Positions 55,613 to 62,869 of a DNA stretch of 64,000 nucleotides are shown one piece after another (positions within the stretch are counted from its first letter, which is position 1; each line of letters begins with the position of its first letter). Source of the DNA: Azorhizobium doebereinerae UFLA1-100 (GTDB lineage Bacteria; Pseudomonadota; Alphaproteobacteria; Rhizobiales; Xanthobacteraceae); NCBI RefSeq assembly GCF_000473085.1, contig NZ_AXBA01000003.1, positions 89,199 to 153,198 of the forward strand, in the 5' to 3' direction. The notes under the pieces are model-generated. The model saw only the letters and a program-made list of their open reading frames with translations, made no database searches and was not told where the DNA came from. A program made the translations under genes and the position numbers.

Positions 55613-55627
55613 GCAAGGCGCGTGCCA
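55613..55627 (-). promoter_or_regulatory. Sigma-54 (-24/-12) promoter
   Basis: On the minus strand TGGCAC-GCGCC-TTGC matches the sigma-54 consensus TGGCACN5TTGC exactly, with the invariant GG and GC 10 bp apart. Transcription would start about 40 bp before the osmC-like ATG at 55562. A GAFTGA-type activator gene lies immediately upstream. Confidence 0.88.
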
Positions 55628-55660
55628 GATGAGGATCTGGTTTAAGTATCGTTGAAAAAT

Positions 55661-55698
55661 AACGTGAAAACAGAATCTTATGGTTAAAGTCTCACGTT
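55661..55698. promoter_or_regulatory. Inverted repeat upstream of sigma-54 promoter
   Basis: AACGTGA (55661-55667) and TCACGTT (55692-55698) form a perfect inverted repeat with centres 31 bp apart, about three helical turns, in an AT-rich segment 35-70 bp upstream of the -24 box. It may be an activator or IHF-assisted site. Confidence 0.45.
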
Positions 55699-55725
55699 AG
55701 GTCGCAGATGAGGCTTTGGGTGAAT

Positions 55726-55749
55726 TGTCGATAATGTCGAACATGTCGA
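55726..55749. promoter_or_regulatory. Three phased TGTCGA repeats, candidate enhancer of sigma-54 promoter
   Basis: TGTCGA occurs at 55726, 55735 and 55744, each 9 bp apart, as direct repeats. They lie about 100-120 bp upstream of the -24 box, the usual distance for upstream activator sequences of AAA+ enhancer-binding proteins. No other gene or element explains them. The remaining part of the 382-bp gap (55750-55944) holds nothing I can identify. Confidence 0.5.
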
Positions 55750-55944
55750 TATTGATCTTCGGCCCCTCGGCCTCCAGCCCGGCCGCCTGCGGGCGGCGGC
55801 GCGCACGGGCGGTCGGCCCGGCGCTTTCGCCGCCGGCGACGTGGCGGGGCATCGCGCGGAGCCGTTCCGGCGGGTGGTCGGCCATGCCGAGGCGATGCGG
55901 ATGGTTGTCGGGACGCTCGCCGGTGGGTGGCGGTGGCGGCGGGG

Positions 55945-57534
55945 TCAGGCGGCGGGGTCGCCCAACCCGAGCTTGCGCCAGCGATAGGCGAACTGCCGCT
56001 CGGTGAGGCCGAGGATCTGCGCCGCGCGGGACTTGTTGCCGCCGGCGCGGGCGAGCGCCTGGCGCAATTCCTCCGGCCCGTGGGAGCCGACGCGCAGATA
56101 GGGGCGGTAGGCCGGCTCGGGCGCGGCCGTGGCGCGGGCGGGCGCCACCTCCGGCCCGCGCTCGCGCAGCGATGCCGCGACGTCGTCGAGGCCGAGTTCC
56201 GCCTTGCCCGCCAGCAGCACCAGCCGCTCGATCGCATTGGCCAGCTGCCGCACGTTGCCCGGCCAGGACTGGCGCGCCAGATGGCGGATCGCCTCGGCCG
56301 TGAGGGTCACGTTGCGCTGGTTCTCCTGGTTGGCGCGGGCCAGCACATGGGCGATGAGGTCGGGAATGTCCTCCCGCCGCTCGGCCAGCGCCGGCAGGTG
56401 GATGGGGATGACGTTGAGCCGGTAGAACAGGTCTTCCCGGAAGCTGCCGCGCCCCACGTCTGCGGCGAGGTCCCGGTTGGTGGCGGCGACGAGGCGCATG
56501 TCCACCTTGATCTCCCGCGTGCCGCCGAGCCGCACCACCGTGCCCTCCTGGAGCACGCGCAGCAGCTTGCTCTGGAGCACGGGCGGCATCTCGCCGATCT
56601 CGTCCAGGAAGATGGTGCCGTCCTTGGCCTGCTCGAACCAGCCGGCCCGGGCCGCCACCGCGCCGGTGAAGGCGCCGCGCTCATGGCCGAACAATTCGCT
56701 CTCGAATAGGCTTTCGGGAATGGCGGCGCAGTTCACCTTGATGAACGGCTTGTCGCGGCGCGGCCCGGCCAGATGCAGGGCGCGGGCGAACAATTCCTTG
56801 CCGGTGCCGGACTCCCCCAGCAGCAGGACGCTGGCCGTGGCGGCGGACACCTGCTCGATCTGCGCCAGGGCGCGCAGCAGCGGCGGCGCGGTGCCGATGA
56901 TGCCGTAGCGCACGCGCTTGGAGCGCAGTTCGTGCGCCAGCATGGCATTGTGCTCCTCCAGCGCGCGGGTGCGCTGGTCCACCCGCGCGTTGAGGGTGAG
57001 CAACTGGCTGATCATGGTGACCATGATGCGCAGGATGGTCACGTCGTCCGCCAACGGCCGCTCGCGGTGGCGGATGCGGTGGCAGGCGAGCGCGCCGACG
57101 GTGCGCCCGTCCACGCGGATCGGCAAGGCGATGAAGGAGACGACGCCTTGCGGCAGGCGCTCCCGCATGACCGCCCGGCCGAGGAACAGGGGCTCCTTGT
57201 CGATGTCCTGGACGATGACGAGGTGGCCGTCCTGGATCACCCGGCCGGTGATGCCTTCGCCGCGCCCGTAACGCCCACGCTCGATTTCCTCCCGCGTCAG
57301 GCCGTAGGCGTAGGCGATGCGGTAGTCGGCGTCATCGGGCGCCTTCAGGACGATGCGGCCCCGGTTGAGCCCGAGCAGTTCGGACAGGAGGTGCAGCATC
57401 TCGCGCAGCACCTCGTCCATCTCCAGGCCCTTGCCGATGAGGCGCATCACCTCCTGGATCAGGAACATCTCCTGGGTGCGCCAGAAGGCGCTGACGCCCT
57501 GCACCCGCCCGGGCGCCTCGGAGGGGGCGTTCAC
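55945..57534 (-). CDS. Sigma-54-dependent transcriptional activator with GAF domain (NifA-like architecture)
   Basis: A 529-residue enhancer-binding protein. The N-terminal GAF sensor spans about residues 25-170 (GRGEGITGRVIQDGHLVIVQ). The AAA+ domain has Walker A LLGESGTGKELFARAL (about 225), the sigma-54-contacting GAFTGA (about 270), Walker B DGTIFLDEIGEMP (about 287) and NPGNVRQL-type motif WPGNVRQLANAIERL (about 400). A Fis-type HTH ends it (NKSRAAQILGLTERQ). GTG 57534 is assumed; ATG 57468 is possible. No nif gene is nearby. The consensus -24/-12 promoter downstream makes the osmC-like operon its probable target; GAF ligand unknown. Confidence 0.9.
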   Translation of the reverse strand: MNAPSEAPGRVQGVSAFWRTQEMFLIQEVMRLIGKGLEMDEVLREMLHLLSELLGLNRGRIVLKAPDDADYRIAYAYGLTREEIERGRYGRGEGITGRVIQDGHLVIVQDIDKEPLFLGRAVMRERLPQGVVSFIALPIRVDGRTVGALACHRIRHRERPLADDVTILRIMVTMISQLLTLNARVDQRTRALEEHNAMLAHELRSKRVRYGIIGTAPPLLRALAQIEQVSAATASVLLLGESGTGKELFARALHLAGPRRDKPFIKVNCAAIPESLFESELFGHERGAFTGAVAARAGWFEQAKDGTIFLDEIGEMPPVLQSKLLRVLQEGTVVRLGGTREIKVDMRLVAATNRDLAADVGRGSFREDLFYRLNVIPIHLPALAERREDIPDLIAHVLARANQENQRNVTLTAEAIRHLARQSWPGNVRQLANAIERLVLLAGKAELGLDDVAASLRERGPEVAPARATAAPEPAYRPYLRVGSHGPEELRQALARAGGNKSRAAQILGLTERQFAYRWRKLGLGDPAA

Positions 57535-57548
57535 GGCCGCCGGACCAT

Positions 57549-57584
57549 GCCGGGTCGTGGGAGGTCGCCGGGTCGTGGGAGGTC
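57549..57584. repeat. Tandem 18-bp direct repeat
   Basis: GCCGGGTCGTGGGAGGTC occurs twice back to back (57549-57566 and 57567-57584) in the 262-bp gap between the sigma-54 activator and the peroxiredoxin gene. It may be part of the divergent promoter region or simple slippage. Nothing else in the gap is recognised. Confidence 0.7.
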
Positions 57585-57796
57585 CATGGGCCCGCGGCGC
57601 GGGTCGGGAGCATGCAACGGTCTGGCCATCCTCATGGGAACCTGCCGAAGCATGGTCCCAAACCGTCCCGAGCACAATCGGGGGGCAGCCGCACGCCCGG
57701 CGCCGGGTCCGGCCACAGCCGTCCGATGATACAATCGCCGGCGCACCGGCCATGCTAGACGCAAGATGCCCTGGGATGTGAAGCTGGGATTGCCGT

Positions 57797-58452
57797 ATGC
57801 CTGCCTCGACGCCAATCCACGTGTGCTTGCCTGCGGAGGCGGCTCGCCCGCCCGCAGATGCGGCGGCGCATGAGGGAGCAGGCGCCGCGGGCGGTCCTTC
57901 CATGTCAGCGATGCCTGCCATGTCAGCGATGCCTGTCTCCCCACTTCGGGATGCCGCTCCGCAGCCCGCGCTGCCGCCCGGTGTCGCCGCGCCCGATTTC
58001 CACCTGCCCGCCACGCCCGACCAGCAGGTGGCGCTGGCGGACCTGCGCGGCGCGCCCGTCATCCTCGCCTTCTATCCGGCCGACTGGAGCCGGTGTGCAG
58101 CGATCAGATGGGCTTCTACAACCAGATCCTGCCGGAGTTCCGCCGCTTCGGCGCGCAACTGGTCGGCCTCTCGGTGGATGGCGTGTGGTGCCACGCGGCG
58201 TTCGCCGGGGGACGCAGGTTCCACTTTCCCCTGCTCGCGGATTTCGAGCCGAAGGGCGCGGTGGCGCGCAGCTACGGCGTCTACCGCGAGGAGGAGGGCA
58301 CCTGCGCCCGCGCGTTGTTCGTGATCGACGCCGCCGGCGTGATCCGCTGGAGCTACGTTTCGCCGGTGGGCATCGACCCCGGCGCGGATGGCATCCTCGA
58401 AGCCCTGGAGGTCATCGCCGGGCAGGTTCAGGCCAAAGGAGACAAGGCATGA
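57797..58452 (+). pseudogene. Peroxiredoxin (AhpC/TSA family) with single-base frameshift
   Basis: Two reading frames together encode one peroxiredoxin. Frame 1 covers PPGVAAPDFHLPATPDQQVA and VILAFYPADWS. It then shifts at about 58091, where AGCCGGTGTGC replaces the expected AGCCCGGTGTGC. The other frame continues VCSDQMGFYNQILPEFRRFG, including the peroxidatic Cys of the (P)VCSDQ site, and runs to GDKA at 58452. A missing C removes the catalytic Cys from the upstream frame, so the gene as written is non-functional. A sequencing error in a C-run is as likely as a real mutation. The start (57797 or 57902) is uncertain. Confidence 0.82.
57902..57937 (+). repeat. Tandem 18-bp repeat encoding MSAMPA/MSAMPV
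   Basis: ATGTCAGCGATGCCTGCC (57902-57919) is followed by a copy differing at one base (57920-57937). Both are in frame near the peroxiredoxin N-terminus and give repeated Met-Ser-Ala-Met-Pro residues, with several alternative start codons. Confidence 0.75.
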
Positions 58453-58994
58453 ACCGTCTTACGCCCCCGGTCGGCCCCGGCGACCATGCCCAGGGCCCGG
58501 CCGATGCGCCGGTGACGCTGGTGGAATATGGCGACTATGAATGCCCCTATTGCGGCGAGGCCTATCCGGTGCTCAAGGCCGTGCAGCAGGCCATGGGCGA
58601 CCAGTTGCGCTTCGTGTTCCGCAACTTCCCCATCACCGAGGCTCATCCGCACGCTGCCCAGGCCACGGAACTGGCGGAGGCGGCGGCCTCCATCGACCGC
58701 TTCTGGCTGGCCCACGACATGCTGTACGAGAACCAGGCCGCGCTCGACATGCGGGACCTGCTCGACTACGGCGCGCAGGTCGGGCTCAACAATGCGGCGG
58801 TGATGGCCGCGTTCGAGGGACGCTACGACGCCAGGATCCGTGACGACTTCACGGGCGGCATCCGCAGCGGCGTGAACGGCACCCCCTCCCTCTTCATCAA
58901 CGGCGTGCGCTATGATGGCGCGCGGGACGTGGAGGGCCTGGTGGAGGCCCTGCGCGCCGCCGCCGGCACCGGCGCTCACGGTTCCGCCAGGTGA
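58449..58994 (+). CDS. DsbA/thioredoxin-fold protein
   Basis: A 181-residue DsbA-like thioredoxin-fold protein. The redox motif CPYC is in EYGDYECPYCGEAYPVL (about residue 27) and the cis-Pro loop in SGVNGTPSLFINGV (about 142), with the helical insert between. No signal peptide is visible, so it is probably cytoplasmic, as in many FrnE/GST-kappa-like proteins. ATG 58449 overlaps the peroxiredoxin stop by 4 bp, suggesting it was made with the peroxiredoxin and may reduce or recycle it. Confidence 0.86.
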   Translation: MNRLTPPVGPGDHAQGPADAPVTLVEYGDYECPYCGEAYPVLKAVQQAMGDQLRFVFRNFPITEAHPHAAQATELAEAAASIDRFWLAHDMLYENQAALDMRDLLDYGAQVGLNNAAVMAAFEGRYDARIRDDFTGGIRSGVNGTPSLFINGVRYDGARDVEGLVEALRAAAGTGAHGSAR

Positions 58995-59005
58995 AGGAGA
59001 ACAGC

Positions 59006-59200
59006 ATGACCGCAACGCACGACGTGAGCGACCTGGACGATCAGATCGCCGCCATCCGGGCCAATATCCGCGATCTCATCGAGCAGGCGTCCGGCGCCTC
59101 GGGGGCGGCGGCGGAGGAGTTCCAGGCCGACCGCATCAACGAGCAGCAGGCCGAACTGGACCGGCTGATAAAGGAACGCGACGCGCGCCTCGCGGGCTGA
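59006..59200 (+). CDS. Small acidic coiled-coil protein, unknown function
   Basis: A 64-residue protein that I do not recognise. It is rich in Ala, Glu, Gln and Asp with a heptad-like pattern (DLDDQIAAIRANIRDLIEQA; EQQAELDRLIKERDARLAG), so mostly helical and probably a short coiled coil. GAAGGAGA precedes ATG 59006 by about 5 bases, and it begins 11 bp after the DsbA-like gene. It has no Cys, signal peptide or membrane segment. A role with the two upstream redox genes is suggested only by position. Confidence 0.7.
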   Translation: MTATHDVSDLDDQIAAIRANIRDLIEQASGASGAAAEEFQADRINEQQAELDRLIKERDARLAG

Positions 59201-59221
59201 GGCGCGGGGTCACGTGGTCCG

Positions 59222-59252
59222 CCATGGCGCGGCGGCCTTCGCTGCGCCATGG
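59222..59252. terminator. Hairpin between convergent genes
   Basis: CCATGGCGC (59222-59230) pairs perfectly with GCGCCATGG (59244-59252) in the 133-bp gap between the convergent small-protein and DeoR genes. It could act as a bidirectional terminator, although no T-run flanks it. Confidence 0.4.
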
Positions 59253-59333
59253 GATGTTCCGTGTCGGCCTTCCCCGCTTCGGGCCCGCCCTGCCGGACCT
59301 GCCCGGGGCGGGAGGGCGCTGGTCGTCTTCCGC

Positions 59334-60128
59334 CTAATCGTCTTGCGCCGCCACCAGCAGGCGGCAGCCGGCCTCGGCGATGCGCTGGGCGAGATGGTCC
59401 GGCGGCGGCGCATCGGTCACGAGCGCCGACACCGCCGCGAAATCCATCACCCGCACCAAGGCGGAGCGGGTGAACTTGGTGGCGTCCGCCACCAGGATCA
59501 CCCGGCGCGACTGGGCGGCCATGGCCTTCTTGGTGGCCACCTTCAGCAGGTCGAAATCCATCACCGCGCCGTCCACGTCGTCGAAGCCGGAGCAGCCGAT
59601 GACCGCGGTGTCCATGCGGAAGCTGTTCAGGCTGGCGAGGGCGGCCTCGCCCACCAGCGAGCCATCGGCGCCGCGCATCAGCCCGCCGGTGACCACCACG
59701 TCGCCCACCTGGCTGCCGGCCAGGATGCCGGCGGCGCCGACGCTGGTGGTGATGACGTGCATGCGCCGGTGCTCCAGCAGCGCCTGCGCCACCGCCTCCA
59801 CCGTGGTGCCGACGTCGAGGCAGACCGAGGAGCCGTGCGGGATGAGCGCGGCGCAGGCGCGGGCGATGCGCTTCTTGCCGTCGGGGGAAGCGGCGCGCTT
59901 CTGGCTGTAGACCAGGCGGGTGGTGGTCTCCTTCAGGCCGGCGCCGCCGTGGAAGCGCTGGATCAGGCCGGCCTCGTCGAGCCGGATGATGTCGCGCCGC
60001 ACCGTCTGCGGCGAGACGTCGAACATGCGCGCCAGGGTCTCGATGGTGACGAAGCCCTGCTCGCGCACCCTTTGCACGATCTCCTGCTGGCGCGGGGAGA
60101 CGTCGGCGTCGCCCGCGCCGTCGGGCAT
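59334..60128 (-). CDS. DeoR family transcriptional regulator
   Basis: A regulator of about 264 residues. The HTH is near the N-terminus (IETLARMFDVSPQTVRRD, RFHGGAGL wing). The DeoR sensor domain follows with DVGTTVEAVAQALLEHRRMH, VVTGGLMRGADGSLVGEAAL and AVIGCSGFDDVDGAVMDFDL, the usual phosphosugar-binding pattern. ATG 60128 is given; an in-frame TTG at 60194 would add 22 low-complexity residues. It is divergent from the LOG-like gene, with a palindrome between them that recurs before the next operon. Confidence 0.86.
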   Translation of the reverse strand: MPDGAGDADVSPRQQEIVQRVREQGFVTIETLARMFDVSPQTVRRDIIRLDEAGLIQRFHGGAGLKETTTRLVYSQKRAASPDGKKRIARACAALIPHGSSVCLDVGTTVEAVAQALLEHRRMHVITTSVGAAGILAGSQVGDVVVTGGLMRGADGSLVGEAALASLNSFRMDTAVIGCSGFDDVDGAVMDFDLLKVATKKAMAAQSRRVILVADATKFTRSALVRVMDFAAVSALVTDAPPPDHLAQRIAEAGCRLLVAAQDD

Positions 60129-60207
60129 GGCGCCGGCCGGCGCGGGGTCGGGCAGGGGGGAGGCGGACGCGGGCGGCGCGGAGGATCTTGGCAAGGGGCG
60201 TGTCTCG

Positions 60208-60228
60208 TGTAAGAAAACTTACATGCGT
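60208..60228. promoter_or_regulatory. DeoR-type operator, site 1
   Basis: TGTAAG-AAAA-CTTACA (60208-60223) is a perfect inverted repeat in the divergent gap between the DeoR and LOG-like genes. Its right part, GAAAACTTACATGCGT (60213-60228), recurs with one change at 60952. Confidence 0.65.
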
Positions 60229-60286
60229 CCATCGTAAGTCATCTTCGCGCCGCCGGTCGAGCGGTTCCTGCCAGAAAGTCTCTCCC

Positions 60287-60949
60287 ATGCCCTCATCCGC
60301 CGCCGCTCATCCCCCGCTCACCTGGACGGAGGGCGGCGCGCTGCTGGCCGGCGGCCGCAGCTTCGACCCCTGGGCGCTGTCCTGGCGCCCGGCCGCCGCG
60401 ACGGCGGACGGGGCGGGGCGGGCGGTCACGCCGGTGGAGGCGCTCGGCCTGCTGGCCGGCGGGGGAACCCTGCGGCGGGTGCCGGTGGGCATCATCGGGC
60501 CGAAGGCGGCCTCGCCCGAGCAGGAGCAGGTGGCCGAGGCGCTGGGCCGCGCTTTCGCCAAGCTCGGCCTGACCGTGCTCACCGGCGGGCGCAAGGGGGT
60601 GATGGAGGCGGCGAGCCGGGGCGCCTTCACCGCCGGCGGCGTGACCATAGGTATCATTCCCGACGGCGAATGGGACACCGCCAATCCCTATGTGACGATC
60701 CCGCTCGCCACCGGCCTCGGCCCGGCGCGCAACGCCATCGTCGCCCGCGCCTGCGAGGCGCTGGTGGCGGTGGGCGGGGAATATGGCACGCTGAGCGAGA
60801 TGGCCTTCGGCATGCATTTCGACCGCAAGGTGCTGGCCATGCTGAACGCGCCGGTGGTGCCGGGGGTCATCGTCTGCGCCAGCGTTGAGGAGGTGCTGGG
60901 CCATGTGGCGACCCGCTTCCTGCGGCTGGATGCCTGGTCGGCAGATTGA
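60287..60949 (+). CDS. LOG-like Rossmann-fold nucleotide-binding protein (TIGR00725 type)
   Basis: A 220-residue protein of the LOG/SLOG superfamily. Core motifs are VGIIGPKAASPEQEQ (about residue 66), LTGGRKGVMEAASRGA (about 97) and VAVGGEYGTLSEMAFGM (about 161), corresponding to the GGGxxGLM and PGGxGTxxE motifs of LOG phosphoribohydrolases, though both are altered. An extra N-terminal region of about 60 residues is present. Known LOG enzymes release cytokinin bases from riboside monophosphates; this subgroup is uncharacterised. It is divergent from the DeoR gene and followed by an ABC importer operon. Confidence 0.82.
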   Translation: MPSSAAAHPPLTWTEGGALLAGGRSFDPWALSWRPAAATADGAGRAVTPVEALGLLAGGGTLRRVPVGIIGPKAASPEQEQVAEALGRAFAKLGLTVLTGGRKGVMEAASRGAFTAGGVTIGIIPDGEWDTANPYVTIPLATGLGPARNAIVARACEALVAVGGEYGTLSEMAFGMHFDRKVLAMLNAPVVPGVIVCASVEEVLGHVATRFLRLDAWSAD

Positions 60950-60951
60950 TC

Positions 60952-60967
60952 GAAAACTTACATTCGT
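60952..60967. promoter_or_regulatory. DeoR-type operator, site 2
   Basis: GAAAACTTACATTCGT differs at one of 16 positions from the sequence at 60213-60228. It lies just after the LOG-like gene and upstream of the importer genes, so the DeoR protein may control both. TCATAAAAGTATC follows and could be part of a promoter. Confidence 0.55.
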
Positions 60968-61032
60968 GTCATAAAAGTATCATCGGATCGGGCGCAGAAG
61001 ACGCCTGACCATTCGGGGGGATCACCGGCGCC

Positions 61033-61797
61033 GTGCTGGCCACCATTCTCTATCTCCTGTTCCTCCTCGCGCCCATCGCGCTGCTCGCGCTCGGCTCGGT
61101 GGGGGAGACCTGGACCAACACCCTGCTGCCCAGCGGCTTCACCGGCCGCTGGTATGCGGAGGTCGCCGCCGACCCGAGCTTCCAGCGCGCCTTCCTCACC
61201 AGCCTGAAGGTGGTGGCCGCCACCTGCATCCTCGACATGCTGATCGCTGTGCCTTTGGCCTATGCCATCCACGCCAGCGCCCGCCGCGGCGTGCAGGCGG
61301 CGGCGCGGGTCGTCACCCTCCTGCCGGTGGCGACGCCGGAACTGGTGCTGGGCTTCGGCTTCATCCTGGTGTTCTCGTCCGACTGGCTGCCCTGGCTCGG
61401 CAGCATCTGGCTGCTGATCGCCGCCCATGTGGTGGTGACCTTGCCCTACCTGCTCAACATCCTCCTGTCCGACATGGGCCACCTGCGCCTCGACGAGCTG
61501 GAGCGCGTGGCGGCGACGCTCGGCGCCCCCTTCTCCAGCCGCTTCCTGGACATCGTGCTCCCGCTCATCCGCCACAGCCTGCTGGCCGGGCTCATCACCG
61601 TCTCCGCCATCTCCATCGGCGAGTTCCAGATTTCCAACCTGATCGCCGGCTTCCTGTCGCGCACCTATCCCATCACGCTGCTCCAGGCCTTCTACGGCGC
61701 CACGGGCTTTGCCTGCGCGGCCACCATCGTGCTCTTGGTGCTGGCCGTGCTGGCCTCCGCCGGCGGCGCGCTTACCGCCCGCGCGGCGCGGGGGTGA
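61033..61797 (+). CDS. ABC transporter permease (PotC/PhnV-like)
   Basis: A 254-residue permease with about six transmembrane helices. It starts directly with a membrane helix (TILYLLFLLAPIALLALGSV) and carries the EAA region RVAATLGAPFSSRFLDIVLP near residue 157. GTG 61033 is the only start near the first helix; a G-rich run lies about 12 bases upstream. Only one permease gene is seen in the window; a partner may lie beyond the right edge or it may act as a homodimer. Confidence 0.84.
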   Translation: MLATILYLLFLLAPIALLALGSVGETWTNTLLPSGFTGRWYAEVAADPSFQRAFLTSLKVVAATCILDMLIAVPLAYAIHASARRGVQAAARVVTLLPVATPELVLGFGFILVFSSDWLPWLGSIWLLIAAHVVVTLPYLLNILLSDMGHLRLDELERVAATLGAPFSSRFLDIVLPLIRHSLLAGLITVSAISIGEFQISNLIAGFLSRTYPITLLQAFYGATGFACAATIVLLVLAVLASAGGALTARAARG

Positions 61798-61801
61798 GGC
61801 C

Positions 61802-62869
61802 ATGAGCGTGCGCTTCGAGAACGTCTCCTTCCGCTATCCCGGCAGCACCGCCGGGGTGTTCGACATCGACCTGGAGATCGCCACCGGCGAGCTGCTGGCG
61901 GTCATCGGCCCCTCCGGCTCCGGCAAGAGCACGCTGCTGAAGCTGCTGGCGGGCTTCGCCGTGCCGGACGCCGGCCGCATCCTGGTGGACGGGCGCGACG
62001 TCACCGACCTTGAGCCGCATGAGCGGGCGCTGGGCGTGGTGTTCCAGTCCTATGCCCTGTTCCCGCACATGAGCCTGTGGCGCAACGTGGCCTATCCGCT
62101 GAAGGTGCGCGGCACGCCCAAGGCCGAGCGCCGGCAGCGGGCGCTGGACGCGCTGGCCCGCGTCGGCCTCGCCGAATTCGCCGAGCGCGCGCCCACCAGC
62201 CTGTCCGGCGGCCAGCAGCAGCGGGTGGCGCTGGCGCGGGCGCTGGTGTTCTCGCCGCGCGCGCTGCTGCTGGACGAGCCGCTGTCCGCCCTCGACGCGG
62301 CGCTGCGCCACGGCATGCGCGACGAGATCCTGCGGGTGCAGCGCGGCGCCGGCATCGCCACGCTGCATGTCACCCACGACCAGGAAGAGGCGCTCTCCAT
62401 GGGCGACCGGGTGGCGGTGATGCATGCCGGCCGGCTGATCCAGGTGGCCGCGCCGCGCGAGCTCTACGACCGCCCGGCCAGCCGCACCGTGGCGGCCTTC
62501 GTCGGCCACGCCAATCTGTGGGACGGCGAGGTCCGCGCGCCGGGCCGGGTGGTGACGCGCCTCGGCGAACTCGCCTGCGACACCGCCGGCTTCGAGCCGG
62601 GCGGGCGCACCTGCGTCCTGGTGCGCCCCGAGCAGGTGGTGCCGCTGGCCGAATTGCCGGGCGCCGCCCGCCCCAACGTCTTCTACGGGCGCATCAGCGA
62701 AGACCGTTTCCTCGGCGCCGTGCGCCGCTGCGACCTGGAGGTGGGCAGCGGCCTCGTGCGCATCGAGACCAATATCCGGACGGCCATCGCCGCCGTCTCG
62801 ATTCCACCGGAGGCGATCCGCCTCCTGCCGCCAGACCCAACCGCTCTCCACACAGGAAGCTTGTCATGA
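61802..62869 (+). CDS. ABC transporter ATPase (PotA/FbpC-like)
   Basis: A 355-residue ATPase with a TOBE domain. Walker A is [16 protein letters not shown] (about residue 38), Q-loop region VVFQSYALFPHMSLWRNVAY (about 81), signature [16 protein letters not shown] (about 138) and Walker B LLLDEPLSALDAAL. It starts 4 bp after the permease gene and overlaps the binding-protein start by 4 bp. Confidence 0.88.
   Translation: MSVRFENVSFRYPGSTAGVFDIDLEIATGELLAVIGPSGSGKSTLLKLLAGFAVPDAGRILVDGRDVTDLEPHERALGVVFQSYALFPHMSLWRNVAYPLKVRGTPKAERRQRALDALARVGLAEFAERAPTSLSGGQQQRVALARALVFSPRALLLDEPLSALDAALRHGMRDEILRVQRGAGIATLHVTHDQEEALSMGDRVAVMHAGRLIQVAAPRELYDRPASRTVAAFVGHANLWDGEVRAPGRVVTRLGELACDTAGFEPGGRTCVLVRPEQVVPLAELPGAARPNVFYGRISEDRFLGAVRRCDLEVGSGLVRIETNIRTAIAAVSIPPEAIRLLPPDPTALHTGSLS

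Noticed and set aside
55945..57534. Assignment of the sigma-54 activator as NifA and the region as nitrogen-fixation linked
   Set aside because: The domain order is NifA-like, but no nif gene is present and GAF-AAA+-Fis is shared by many activators.
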